This document shows, piece by piece, positions 26,490-36,335 of a stretch of 64,000 nt of DNA (position 1 is the stretch's first letter; each line of letters begins with the position of its first letter). This stretch comes from Anaerolineales bacterium UBA5797 (GTDB taxonomy: Bacteria; Chloroflexota; Anaerolineae; Anaerolineales; Villigracilaceae). Where the stretch lies: assembly GCA_002418205.1 (NCBI GenBank), contig DIDP01000075.1, forward strand, positions 29,530 to 93,529. The letters are read 5' to 3'. Below the pieces are notes generated by a model that saw nothing but the letters and a program-made list of their open reading frames with translations, had not been told where the DNA came from and searched no databases. A program made the translations under genes and the position numbers.

Positions 26490-29400
26490 TCAGGGAACGG
26501 GAACAAGCCCGAAGTCCCTGACCCCCTGCGTGCGTGATATAAAGTTCACCTGTGCATCGAGCACCCAGTAATTGCCGGGGAGCATGTTTGCAAATAAATA
26601 TCTCCCATCGCTTCCGGTTGCTGTGGTAGCGACGATGCTCCCGTTTCCATATTTCAATGTGACGTTGAAATTTGGGATGCCTTTTTCGCCATCCGGTGAT
26701 CCGTTTTTATCTGTATCGTAGAACACCAGTCCGCCAATATTGACCAGATATGGCACGTAGAATCTTTGTCCGGCATAGATCCCTGTAGACGAACCCATGC
26801 AGTTGGCTTCCTGAAAGATCGATGGAGCCATATTGAACGCTGCACTGATCTGTGACAATGTGTTTCCTGTACGCACGGTGTATGGGCGCCAGTTTGCCGG
26901 AGGTCCCGGGCAAATGAAAAGAATGACAGCGGATGCAGGAGGAGACTCTACGATGCCATCCTTGTAGGTTGTTGAAGCGACCGCCCTGTTTGTTATGGCT
27001 TTGGCATCAATGTCTGTCACTGTTGCGGAATATGTCGAGGTGCAGGTTTGTGATACATCAGGCGGAATAATGATGCGGTCCACACCGCAGTTTACCTGTC
27101 CTGAAGCATTCCCATTGACGATGACAGGCTGATCTTTCCCCAAAGTCACATTACCGCGATTCGTAATCACATATGTATAGTTGATTATTTCACCGGCGCG
27201 CCCAAAAGATGCGGGCGTGGCTGTGATTGCCACATCCAGCGCAGGTCGTTGGATGGCATTCACGACAGTGGTAGTCTCAGATGTAATCTCGCCAAAACTT
27301 GCGCTTGCATGGTTGGTCAATGAACCGTTATCGAGATCGTCCTGGGTAATGGTGTAAATGGATACGCAGGACATATCACGTCCAGGCGCCAGGGTTTCGG
27401 GAAGCGTCAGGTCCATAACCGTGCAGGGATTACTTGAAATATCATTATTTATGATTGGCAGCGACTTAAGCGTAATGTTGCTTTTATTTACAAGGGTATG
27501 GGTAAACCTTATTATCTGTCCAACTATTTCATAGGATTCGGAATCGGCAGTTGTGGTTAAGTCCAATCCATAAATCACTTTTGCACTTATGGTCGAACTT
27601 GCTGCGTTGGACGGGAGGCCTTCGATGACAGCCGTTGCCGTGTTTGTCACTGATCCGTTATCAAGGTCAGATTGAGCGATGCTGTATACACCTGTGCATG
27701 TAAGTGTGTCGTTCGGGGGGAGATATCGGGCTTCGGGCGTGGCAGCAGTTGTCTGCCCACAGTCCACTTTTACTTTGTCGTCGGTGACCACAATGGATCT
27801 TTGCAGAAAGGTGTTTCCCGTGTTGGTTATGGTATAGGTATACCTGATCTCCTGTCCGGGCTGATCGTAGCTGGTGGAGTCAGGGACGATTGACAACGCT
27901 ATGGATGGCTTTCCCGGCTCAAGAACAGTTGTAGTCGAAATCCATTTTGATTTTTTATTCTCGGATGTCTGAACCCGGGCGCGGCTTGTCACTGAACCTC
28001 TTTCCAGATCCTCCGGGGTGATCTTGTAAATGGATTGGCAGGTGATCGTCTCGCTGGAATCGAGAAGGTCGTCGAAGTTCCCAAGGCTGGCAATCGTCGG
28101 GCAGTCGATCGAACCGATGGTGTCGCTTGTTACAGATATTAGGCCGGTCAGAAGCGGGATATCGTTTTTGTTCCGGACGGAATAGGTGTATGCGATGGCA
28201 TCATTATCCGGATCGGTGTAAATCTGTCGCTCAGCCTGAACGGTTAATTCCAGTGGATTATTGAATATATCGTACAAACCGGCGCCGATGATGGCGATCA
28301 GCAGGAGACCGCCAAATAATATTGGGATCAACCATCCTGGATTTTCCAAATACCAGCCGCGAATCCTGTCAACCCAGGAACGTTGAGTCACAATTGTGCT
28401 GTTTCCGCCGGACGGTTCCCTGGGCTCCTTCTCCGATTTATCGTTGGACGGAGGAAGGATCAGGTTCAGGTTGTGACGGGTATAAGCAGCGCCGTCACGG
28501 TCGCCAAGGGCATCGCGAACCCTCAATGCATGGACGAGGAGTTTTATGGCTTGAGGGATTCGCCCAACGCCAATTTCGCGCGATCCGAGCTGGTGTAACG
28601 CCCAGGCTTGGATCGCCTGGTCCTTTAAATTCTCGCCAGCCGCGAGCACCAGGTTTAGAACCGCCTCCCATGCATCCCACAAGCCCTTGCCTGTCAGATA
28701 TGGGTCAACAGCCTTCCCAAGCACAACGACATTGGACCAGCGACCTGTTTGCGCCGCCCATTGGATGAGACCGAGGATATTGCCGAGTTCGTCGGTCATA
28801 TATCCAAAATCACGGGCGCGGTTTGGCGCCTCGGTTGTGAGATGTTTCAACAATGACGCCCTGTAGTTCTTTATATCGTCTTTGCCAGGGTTCAGGATCT
28901 GTTTTATGGAATCGTGCATACGAAGGCGCGGACTGTTTGCCTGAAGCAATTCCACGGCCTCCAACGCTTCACTGATCTGTTCGCCGCCTGCCATGCTTTC
29001 GAGCCATGAGCGATCCACGGATACGCCCGGAGCGGCCGCGACAGCCGCCAGCATTTCCCTCTCTTCCGGCATGAGATGGGTGTAGATCAAGCCGAAGCTT
29101 CGTTCTATCGCTGATTGGATTTTGTTTTGTGAAGGCGGGCGGATTCCCTCCAGCCCGTTGACAGCGGCCTGCAGTGTCAGTCTTCCCTGACCAATAAATT
29201 TAGCTAACCTGGCGATTGCAAGAGGTGTTTCATCGAGCAGTGTACATATTTGGTCAACCAAAGGCAGGGATGATGAATCTGATGCCATACCCGATGTTTC
29301 AAGAAATAATTGGATCGCGTCCTGATGCGCAAGCGGTGCCAGTTCGATCGGAAGATAGGTGTCGTCCCATGGGGCGGTTTTGCCTGTGACAATAAGCCCG

Positions 29401-30011
29401 CCTCTTGAGACCATATCAGGAAGTTTGTTTAACGAATCGGTTGGGAGATCGAAACCATCCAGGATGATCAAAGACTGTGTGTTTCCAAGGTGAACCTGTG
29501 CAGTCGAGTTTGAAACTTTGACGGGTGGGTTTGATTCGAAGAAAGCATCGAACAAATACTGGAGAATGTCCTGAAAGCCCAGGTTGCTATCTCCTCCGAT
29601 TCCTTCGAGGTAAAGGACTCCGTCCGGCATGGACGCGGCTGCAGCGCCATGTGCAACTTTTTTTAGCAGGGTGGTTTTGCCCAGGCCGTCATGCCCGTGA
29701 AGCAGAACCGTATCTTTCTCCCTGATGTGCTGTTCCAGTTCCCCCTGTTCCTGTCCGCGCCCGACAAATCCGCGCGGGATGCGAGGTGGTTGTGGATTGA
29801 CACTCCGTCTCTGGATGGAAGGAGGGGCTTCAAAATTAACAACAACCCCGTGTTCTGTATGGGATGTGAAGTTATATACCTGGTTGTTGTTCCCAATCAC
29901 AATCGGTGCTTCGACATTGCCCCTTACGTCAATGTCTCCAACGCTGATGGCGCCGGGGTTTCCTGCTCCGGGGGATGGTCTCGCAGATGCAGGAATCGCA
30001 AACCTGCTCAT
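26490..30011 (-). CDS. transmembrane STAND NTPase with RHIM-like N-terminal motif and LysM/SdrD-B ectodomain
   Basis: 1173 aa. Residues 21-47 hold a Gly/Asn-rich motif with core PIVIGNNNQV, resembling a RHIM-type amyloid core (I/V-x-I/V-G-x-x-N). A STAND NTPase follows: GFVGRGQE at 81-88, Walker A GHDGLGKTT at 106-114, Walker B LIILDGFD at 181-188 and ETPLAIARL near 261. Helical repeats run to about 515. A transmembrane helix lies at about 560-581 with basic residues before it, placing the NTPase inside. Outside are four beta-sandwich repeats of about 110 residues (start 586, 704, 816, 925) with DLDNGS-type motifs and paired Cys, like DUF11-type domains, a LysM (about 1043-1086) and an SdrD-B-like domain (about 1093-1150). 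It starts 24 bases after the partner gene. A sensor or cell-death switch is inferred. Confidence 0.8.
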   Translation of the reverse strand: MSRFAIPASARPSPGAGNPGAISVGDIDVRGNVEAPIVIGNNNQVYNFTSHTEHGVVVNFEAPPSIQRRSVNPQPPRIPRGFVGRGQEQGELEQHIREKDTVLLHGHDGLGKTTLLKKVAHGAAAASMPDGVLYLEGIGGDSNLGFQDILQYLFDAFFESNPPVKVSNSTAQVHLGNTQSLIILDGFDLPTDSLNKLPDMVSRGGLIVTGKTAPWDDTYLPIELAPLAHQDAIQLFLETSGMASDSSSLPLVDQICTLLDETPLAIARLAKFIGQGRLTLQAAVNGLEGIRPPSQNKIQSAIERSFGLIYTHLMPEEREMLAAVAAAPGVSVDRSWLESMAGGEQISEALEAVELLQANSPRLRMHDSIKQILNPGKDDIKNYRASLLKHLTTEAPNRARDFGYMTDELGNILGLIQWAAQTGRWSNVVVLGKAVDPYLTGKGLWDAWEAVLNLVLAAGENLKDQAIQAWALHQLGSREIGVGRIPQAIKLLVHALRVRDALGDRDGAAYTRHNLNLILPPSNDKSEKEPREPSGGNSTIVTQRSWVDRIRGWYLENPGWLIPILFGGLLLIAIIGAGLYDIFNNPLELTVQAERQIYTDPDNDAIAYTYSVRNKNDIPLLTGLISVTSDTIGSIDCPTIASLGNFDDLLDSSETITCQSIYKITPEDLERGSVTSRARVQTSENKKSKWISTTTVLEPGKPSIALSIVPDSTSYDQPGQEIRYTYTITNTGNTFLQRSIVVTDDKVKVDCGQTTAATPEARYLPPNDTLTCTGVYSIAQSDLDNGSVTNTATAVIEGLPSNAASSTISAKVIYGLDLTTTADSESYEIVGQIIRFTHTLVNKSNITLKSLPIINNDISSNPCTVMDLTLPETLAPGRDMSCVSIYTITQDDLDNGSLTNHASASFGEITSETTTVVNAIQRPALDVAITATPASFGRAGEIINYTYVITNRGNVTLGKDQPVIVNGNASGQVNCGVDRIIIPPDVSQTCTSTYSATVTDIDAKAITNRAVASTTYKDGIVESPPASAVILFICPGPPANWRPYTVRTGNTLSQISAAFNMAPSIFQEANCMGSSTGIYAGQRFYVPYLVNIGGLVFYDTDKNGSPDGEKGIPNFNVTLKYGNGSIVATTATGSDGRYLFANMLPGNYWVLDAQVNFISRTQGVRDFGLVPVP

Positions 30012-30035
30012 ATGTTCAACTCGATTTCCCTGTAC

Positions 30036-30497
30036 CTAATCCCTGGTCTTTTTATTGCGACTGGTCTTGCGCGCGCTTTCACTATTTGTCTGTGTCACCG
30101 AATTATCGTTTCCGATAATGATGGGACCGCTGGAATCCCCGGAGATTTTAATTCCTCCTACACTGATGCTGCCGTTGGTCGCAACCGCTCCACTTCCAGT
30201 ATTTGTTATCCCCTCTGCTTTTGCCTTCTCGATAAGTTCCATGACCATTCTTGCGAAGTCGGGATCGTCCTTTAGGGCTTTTTTTAGTTGGAGTGCAAAA
30301 GCTTCCTGATTGTCTGGATCTTCTGTATTTTCTGCCAAATCGCTGGCAGCACCTGCGCCCGCGGGTTTCTCTTTTAATTTCCCTGTGATGGTTTCCCAGA
30401 GCTTTTTTCCGGCGTCTTCAGCCAGGTTTTCCCCAAATTTCGTCAAATAAGGGACGAGAATGGACGTTACTGTTGCGGCAAGTGTTGCTGGATCCAT
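30036..30497 (-). CDS. small helical protein with C-terminal RHIM-like motif (Bell-like effector candidate)
   Basis: 153 aa. The N-terminal part (MDPATLAATVTSILVPYL, then helical to about residue 95) resembles the short helical domains found as Bell-type effectors in bacterial NLR operons. Residues 110-136 repeat the motif at the N-terminus of the next protein: ISVGGIKISG and GPIIIGNDNSV against ISVGDIDVRG and APIVIGNNNQV, 13 of 27 identical. Such shared motifs in an effector C-terminus and an NLR N-terminus are known amyloid-signalling pairs. The tail is basic. ATG 30497 has GAGGAGAGG upstream; the frame before it is not needed. The effector assignment is inferred. Confidence 0.75.
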   Translation of the reverse strand: MDPATLAATVTSILVPYLTKFGENLAEDAGKKLWETITGKLKEKPAGAGAASDLAENTEDPDNQEAFALQLKKALKDDPDFARMVMELIEKAKAEGITNTGSGAVATNGSISVGGIKISGDSSGPIIIGNDNSVTQTNSESARKTSRNKKTRD

Positions 30498-30612
30498 AAA
30501 TCCTCTCCTCTGGTAAAAAATCGCCAATGCCGGCACCCGCCGATGGGTGATAGTCAAATGTGCGATTGTCCGGCCGCCATAAGGAACTCTGTGGTTATGA
30601 AACTACACAATG

Positions 30613-30641
30613 ATTATACAATACAGACACTTTGAATTCAA
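30613..30641 (-). promoter_or_regulatory. strong promoter for the RHIM-motif gene pair
   Basis: On the minus strand TTGAAT (30636-30641), 17 bases, TATAAT (30613-30618). The -35 box overlaps the stop codon of the upstream AfsR-like gene. The predicted leader is about 110 bases long before ATG 30497. Confidence 0.7.
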
Positions 30642-33600
30642 TCACCTGCGAGAATCTGGTCTACTGTCTTCCAAAGATCCAACGATCGCCCCTTTTTCTT
30701 TAGCTCGTTGAATTTTTTGGGTGACATTGACTTTTGTACGAATGAGAGCGCTTCAAGCGCCTGTGATTTGGTATTATGCCAACTGGCAAAGTGAGTATGA
30801 ACCAGTTCCCCCAGTTCCACGGCGTTTTCAACGTTCCCTTGTTTGAAAAATAATTTTGCCATGCTGGCAAGTATGGTGAGTACGATCCCGGCATCATGGA
30901 CTTTTCTTGCCAGCAGCAGGGCATTGGCAAGATGTTTTTCAGCCAGGCGTAGATCGTTCTGTTTTAGTGCTGCTTCGCCCAGGCCATTTAGCGCGTAAGC
31001 GGATATCCAGTTATGTTGGGCATGGCTTGCAAATTCCATGCTTTTTGAAAAACCCTGAATCGCCATTTCGAAATCATCCATTGATAACGCGAGATCACCG
31101 ATGCCGCGCCAGTAAAAGGACAATCCGACGTTATCCTTGTAATTTTCAAATGTCTGGCGGGAGTGTTCGAACCAGACTTTTGCTTCCTCCGGCTTGTCTG
31201 TCAGCCGCATTAATTCGCCCATTTCCCATTCGTTCCAGGCAACCTGATAGGCAGGTCCTGCTTCCCTGATGAGGTCCAGACATTTTTGCCGGATACGCAG
31301 AGCATCGATCAGATCGCCGTGGCGGGCTTTTTCAAAACTTTCCTTGGAGAGGGCGGCAATGGCTTGTTGGGTATATCCGTGTTCGAGGTTGATACGGGCG
31401 ATATCCTGAAAACATTCAAACGCCTTTTCAAATTGACCCAATTGCAGAAATGCATCACCGATCTGCCATTCGATGTTGGAGGCTGTTGACCACTCATTCA
31501 CATCCAGCGCCAGCAGGCTGGCATGGGCTGCCTGCCATTGTTTGATCGCTTCTTCGATTTTCCCTTGCCTCATGCGCAACGATCCAATTTGCCGCAAAGT
31601 ATGAGCCGTATCGATCCTGTCCTCGAGGGACGAAAAGATATCGAGCGCTTCCGTCAGGTTCTGATTGATCCACTCGTCCATGTGTTGGGACTCACTCTGA
31701 TTCGGTGCCAGAAGCAGCCTTGCAAGGTGGAGCTTCGCCGTGGCAAGCTCCCATGGATCGTTTTTCTCCTGAAAATGCAAAATGGAATTCTTGAGCCGTT
31801 GAGTTGCCTCGTTGAGGTCAATGACCATGCCGTAGATATAGGCAAGTAGGATTCCCCAAAATCCCAACTCATGTAGCTCAATGGATTTTTTCGACAAAGA
31901 CCACGCCTCCCGGATTCCCTCCATGTTGATGGGATATAACCCTTCGAAGACCGCTTCACGGATCGGGCCTCCATCGGAGTAATAGGCTCCCTGCGCTGTC
32001 CGAAGCACGATCTTGGCTCTCGTGGTTTTTGCGTCCCCCCCTAATCTTTCCAGCAACTTGAGCATCTCCCCGACCATATTCATAAGCTCATCAAATTTCC
32101 CTCTAATTTCGGAATAAGCAAATATAACAGGAAGTATGGCGTGGATCGCAGTTTCATAACCCCGATCCGTTATCGACCAGGCCCAGGCGCTCTTGATGTT
32201 TTCAAATTCAACTTCCAGTTCCGAAAGAGCTTTCGGTTGACCGGATTCTTTCCATGATTCCCATAATGAAGCGAGACGATTGCTGTAATACATGCAGTAA
32301 TGATCCTTGACCTGTGCATAGGTCAGGGTTTCACACTCCAGCAATTCAAAGGCAAATTGCCGGAGCAGTTCGTGGATCTGATACCTGCCATCTGCCCGCG
32401 CTTGAATCCAGGATTTGTTGGTCAGGTCGAGCAGAGTCTTCATGGATATTCCGGCAATGGCTTGCGCCGCCTGGCGCGAGAAACCCGAACGGAAGACGCT
32501 CAGCGCTTTGATGGTCGAACGCGTAGGTTTTGTCAGCTTCTGCCAGGACGAGTCGAAAATGGCACGCAGACTGCGCTGCCGATCCGGCAAATCGTGCAAC
32601 TCACTTTGAAGGAAATCCAGGTTTTGTTTGATCTCTCGGTTGATTTCCTCCACCGGCAGGACCTCCGTCCATGATGCGGCGAGTTCGATGGCAAGCGGCA
32701 TGCCTTGCAAATGTCGGCAGATCTGGGAGACCGTTAAGAGATTGTCCTGGGTGATCTTAAAGGATGATTGAACCCGGCGCGCGCTCTGTTCAAATAATTG
32801 GAGGGCGCTAAATGCAATTTGTTCAGGATCAGCCTCCGAGTTGGAAAGAGGCGATTCGTTCCCCGGCGTTTCGAGTCCCTCCACCGGGAAGAGATGTTCC
32901 CCCTGAATGTTCACCCTTTCCCGCGAGGTCGTCAGCAGTTTCAGGTTCGGAGCATGGTTTATCAGATCGGTCAACAGGGAAATGCTCGCCGCGTCCAGCA
33001 GGTGCTCCAGGTTGTCAAGGATCAAAAGCATTTGGCGGTTTTGGACGGCATCGAGCAGTTGTTGCCGTGGCTCACATTTATCGGTGTGAGTTGGGATGTT
33101 CAATTCCTTCTTGATCGCGGAGATTATGGAATTCGGATCGGTCAGCGGCGCAAGTTGGATGAACCAGACCCCATCTTCGAATCTGCCGTTGTTGCTGGAT
33201 TCGAATCCGGTTTGGATCGCCAGGCGGGTCTTGCCGCTGCCGCCGGGTCCGAGGAATGTGACCAGTCTGCAGTCCGGTGATTCAAGCAGTTTTCGAATCT
33301 CTCTCAGTTCGTTTGACCGTCCGATGAACGGTGTGGATTGAATGGGCAGATTATTTTTTGACGGTTTGCTTGTGACGGCAGGTCCGTCCTTCTTTTTCCA
33401 TTTGAGAAGATCGACTTCCCGATTCTTTCCACCGGTTGATCCGCTGATTGATTTGTCCCGGATCGCGTCATGGAGTTGAATCGTCTCCGGCTCGGGTTCG
33501 ACGCCCAACTCCTGTTTCAACAAACGAACACATTCCTCAAACTGACGCATTGCCGCGGCTTGCTGTCCGCCCAGGGCGTAGGCAAGCATGAGTTGTCGGT

Positions 33601-34219
33601 GGGCGGGTTCATGCAACATATCCATCGCCAGCCATTTGCGGCAGTGTTCAACGGCGGAGTTATATTGTTCGGACTGGATATATCCCTGAATAAGATATTG
33701 CAGGATCTCGCCGAGGTTTTGGCGCAAACCTTCGGATTGAAAGAATTGCCATTCTTCAAATGTCGGGGAGTCTGGCAGGGAGAACCCTTCGAGAAAATCA
33801 CCCTGATATAGACTCAGGGCTTCTTCCAGGGCAGTCTGGCAGGTTTGACAAAGGGGCTTGCCGTCCCCCTGCAAGGCATGGCGGTGCTGTCTCGGTTGTT
33901 GGAGGTTTGTTTGAAATTGCCTGACATCCAGTCTGACGGATCGATCTGAATTAAGGCTGACCTGGTCCTGCGTGGTGAGCAGGATATCGCCCCCCAGTTC
34001 ATTCTTCAGCCGCGATATGGTCTTGCGGATGTTCGCGCGCGCGGTGGTTTGATCTGCATCGGGCCATAAGAGCGCGGCCAATGTATCGCGCGTATGCGGC
34101 TGGGCGGTGACGGCCAGATACGCCAGAAGAGCCAGATCCTTCCGGCGCTGCAAGGTGAGTTGTTGATTGCCGCGTTTGATTTGAGGAGGTCCGAACAGTT
34201 GTATGCTCAGATCATGCAC
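30638..34219 (-). CDS. AfsR/SARP-like regulator (winged helix-BTAD-NB-ARC-TPR)
   Basis: About 1193 aa. A winged-helix plus BTAD region (residues about 5-260; SIQLFGPPQIKRG, LLWPDADQTTARANIRKTISRL) is followed by an NB-ARC module beginning FIGRSNELREI, with P-loop GPGGSGKTR near 325 and ILDNLEHLL, GMPLAIELA motifs. The second half is TPR-like. It is a likely transcriptional activator driven by nucleotide and ligand binding. GTG 34219 is chosen because TATAAT lies 7 bases upstream and overlaps the first candidate ATG (34228). It sits upstream of the RHIM-motif pair but does not share its promoter. Confidence 0.83.
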   Translation of the reverse strand: MHDLSIQLFGPPQIKRGNQQLTLQRRKDLALLAYLAVTAQPHTRDTLAALLWPDADQTTARANIRKTISRLKNELGGDILLTTQDQVSLNSDRSVRLDVRQFQTNLQQPRQHRHALQGDGKPLCQTCQTALEEALSLYQGDFLEGFSLPDSPTFEEWQFFQSEGLRQNLGEILQYLIQGYIQSEQYNSAVEHCRKWLAMDMLHEPAHRQLMLAYALGGQQAAAMRQFEECVRLLKQELGVEPEPETIQLHDAIRDKSISGSTGGKNREVDLLKWKKKDGPAVTSKPSKNNLPIQSTPFIGRSNELREIRKLLESPDCRLVTFLGPGGSGKTRLAIQTGFESSNNGRFEDGVWFIQLAPLTDPNSIISAIKKELNIPTHTDKCEPRQQLLDAVQNRQMLLILDNLEHLLDAASISLLTDLINHAPNLKLLTTSRERVNIQGEHLFPVEGLETPGNESPLSNSEADPEQIAFSALQLFEQSARRVQSSFKITQDNLLTVSQICRHLQGMPLAIELAASWTEVLPVEEINREIKQNLDFLQSELHDLPDRQRSLRAIFDSSWQKLTKPTRSTIKALSVFRSGFSRQAAQAIAGISMKTLLDLTNKSWIQARADGRYQIHELLRQFAFELLECETLTYAQVKDHYCMYYSNRLASLWESWKESGQPKALSELEVEFENIKSAWAWSITDRGYETAIHAILPVIFAYSEIRGKFDELMNMVGEMLKLLERLGGDAKTTRAKIVLRTAQGAYYSDGGPIREAVFEGLYPINMEGIREAWSLSKKSIELHELGFWGILLAYIYGMVIDLNEATQRLKNSILHFQEKNDPWELATAKLHLARLLLAPNQSESQHMDEWINQNLTEALDIFSSLEDRIDTAHTLRQIGSLRMRQGKIEEAIKQWQAAHASLLALDVNEWSTASNIEWQIGDAFLQLGQFEKAFECFQDIARINLEHGYTQQAIAALSKESFEKARHGDLIDALRIRQKCLDLIREAGPAYQVAWNEWEMGELMRLTDKPEEAKVWFEHSRQTFENYKDNVGLSFYWRGIGDLALSMDDFEMAIQGFSKSMEFASHAQHNWISAYALNGLGEAALKQNDLRLAEKHLANALLLARKVHDAGIVLTILASMAKLFFKQGNVENAVELGELVHTHFASWHNTKSQALEALSFVQKSMSPKKFNELKKKGRSLDLWKTVDQILAGD

Positions 34220-34226
34220 AGGGTGC

Positions 34227-34232
34227 ATTATA
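34227..34232 (-). promoter_or_regulatory. -10 box (TATAAT) for the AfsR-like gene
   Basis: TATAAT on the minus strand lies 7 bases before GTG 34219 and overlaps the ATG at 34228, which is why the GTG is preferred. Confidence 0.5.
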
Positions 34233-34310
34233 CCTTAGCAGGGAATCTCCACTGCCGGTATTGGCATGCTGTCAGACTCCCTGCCAGGGTGTGTTTATTT
34301 GTCCTGCCCG

Positions 34311-36335
34311 TCACTTAACCAGAACTTGAACGGTGTAATTGCCCGTGCTGTCCTGAATTTCAAATGGATCCATCCTGATGATGATCAGCCCGATGCGGTT
34401 ATATTCTTCGGTGTTCATGGGCTTCGCGTCAATGACAAGATACCCATTTTCCACATTCAACACGTCCGACTCATCGATCCGCGCCAATCCGCGGGCGGAG
34501 TTCGTTGGATCCGGGCTTTTTAGCATCCAAACCGATAGCGTGTATTCTGCGATCGAGCTTGTGGGTTGATCGAACACGATCTTGATGGTTTTGCCGTTTG
34601 AACCAGGGTCAATTTCCAGTTCGACGAGATCGATCCCATAACTTGTGGGAATGTTGCCGTTGATGGATGTGGCTGGATTGTTCGTGATGAGCACCTTTTC
34701 AATGGGCGGATTCGTGTAGAGTCCATCTGGATCATGAAATCCACATTGCTTGTTATTTGACGGGCATCTGCCATTTTCGAGTCTCAGTGCATAGATCGCC
34801 TGCCCAAATTGAGACAGACTGTCTTTGTATGTGTGGAAGGGGCAGGTCGCAGTGTCTGCCAATGCCAGGTCCATGATGTGCGGCAGGGCTCCGATAAGGT
34901 CCGTCGAGGCAGTGATATCAACGACCTTGCTTCTGTACAAGGTTTCAAGAGTTGTTCGAATCACTTTCATTCCGGCGGCGGGATCCTCGGTTCCATCCTG
35001 CATTCCGCCGCACTTTTCATACAAGAACCTCCAATAAGCAGCTGTCTGATAGGGTATTCTTTCATAACTTTTGTTCAGCCCGCCGCCAATGGCGTCTTCC
35101 GAACCGATGAATGCGTGCGCTCTCTTGAGGTAGCTCCTCGGGGTGGTCGTCTGTGTGAATTGCACATCCGGTTGTCCGACGGAGGAGGCGAGCACTGCTG
35201 TCCCTTCGCTGAACATCATCCAGGCCTGGTCCCTGCCTGCTATGGCAGCATGACCCGCGTAATGCAGGCTGATGTTCCGCTGGTGGTTGTGGAAGAGTTC
35301 GTGATGGAAGATGCTCATCAGTCCGTCGGTCATGGTTTCGTATTCGCCGACGCTTCCATCCACGCGGATCGAGATCATCGAGTAGCCCAGCGAAGGGGAC
35401 TGACCGTGGAACCAGATATTGTATTCGCCGAGCGCAACGCTCAATGTCTTTGGCTCTTCATCGAGACGATAATTGCGCCATTCCTCATACCAGGGGAACT
35501 CCCAGAGATCAGACTGTACCCGGATTGCAGCCACCATCGCTGGGATCAACTCCGTCTGGATGTACCTGTCCACATCCTCTCTGGGGATCCGTGTGAATGG
35601 GTCCTTGAGATTGGTCTGAAACGGGGTCATATCGTAGTAGTAGACCAGCAGTTCGTCCGGCGCAGCCCCGGGCGCTGACTCCAATACTGTGGGCAGGGGG
35701 ACACGCCACTGGTTTTCCATCAGGAACGCATAATCCTCCGTATGTGTCTGTATCTGATTGCCGATCGGGTCGGAAACGATGATTCGATAGCGGTAATAAT
35801 CGGTTGGCGTTTTTGTGGTTTTGTGCGTCAACCTCGTGACGGGATCGAAGATCACATTGAAGTTGACGGCGACTCCCTGTTGGGTCAATGCGTTGAAGGG
35901 AACGTATTTCGTTTCCTCCCACACCTTGATCTTCACATTATTGGTGCGTTCCAGGTTGGGATCTCCATGTTGGGTCTCGATCGACAGGTTCACGTACATC
36001 CCTGTGCCTGGCACAGCCAGATTCCCAATAGAGATCGTCAGTGCGCGCTCGAAGCCGGGGGTTGGGACGCCGTTACGATACAGTACCAGATGAGGGATCT
36101 CGCGTTTATGCGGCGCTGCTACGGGTTTCTGTTCTTCGTTTTGTTCGTTGAATGTGATCGTCCTTCCCGTTGGGGCGCTCAGATTCACGCTCAGGGCGGG
36201 GGAGACGGCCGGTTTAACGGGAACAGGCTCGACCTCCGCGGGACGCGTTTCATCGGTGTGCGCGGAGGCGCGGTTTGTGAGTCCCGGGGAGAGTAATACA
36301 GCCAGTACATTGAGTGTCAAGAAAAGCCTGCGCAT
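34311..36335 (-). CDS. exported protein with an HExxH zinc-peptidase-like motif
   Basis: 674 aa. A signal peptide (MRRLFLTLNVLAVLLSPG) is followed by a Pro/Glu-rich stretch. The motif HELFH is at residues 345-349 and a Glu (FSEGTA) follows at 377, the spacing expected of gluzincin peptidases. The N-terminal 100-330 region looks beta-rich, and the C-terminal region (about 590-674) resembles an Ig-like or pre-peptidase fold. No specific peptidase family is recognised. ATG 36335 has TAGGAG upstream; an earlier frame start lacks one. Confidence 0.7.
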   Translation of the reverse strand: MRRLFLTLNVLAVLLSPGLTNRASAHTDETRPAEVEPVPVKPAVSPALSVNLSAPTGRTITFNEQNEEQKPVAAPHKREIPHLVLYRNGVPTPGFERALTISIGNLAVPGTGMYVNLSIETQHGDPNLERTNNVKIKVWEETKYVPFNALTQQGVAVNFNVIFDPVTRLTHKTTKTPTDYYRYRIIVSDPIGNQIQTHTEDYAFLMENQWRVPLPTVLESAPGAAPDELLVYYYDMTPFQTNLKDPFTRIPREDVDRYIQTELIPAMVAAIRVQSDLWEFPWYEEWRNYRLDEEPKTLSVALGEYNIWFHGQSPSLGYSMISIRVDGSVGEYETMTDGLMSIFHHELFHNHQRNISLHYAGHAAIAGRDQAWMMFSEGTAVLASSVGQPDVQFTQTTTPRSYLKRAHAFIGSEDAIGGGLNKSYERIPYQTAAYWRFLYEKCGGMQDGTEDPAAGMKVIRTTLETLYRSKVVDITASTDLIGALPHIMDLALADTATCPFHTYKDSLSQFGQAIYALRLENGRCPSNNKQCGFHDPDGLYTNPPIEKVLITNNPATSINGNIPTSYGIDLVELEIDPGSNGKTIKIVFDQPTSSIAEYTLSVWMLKSPDPTNSARGLARIDESDVLNVENGYLVIDAKPMNTEEYNRIGLIIIRMDPFEIQDSTGNYTVQVLVK

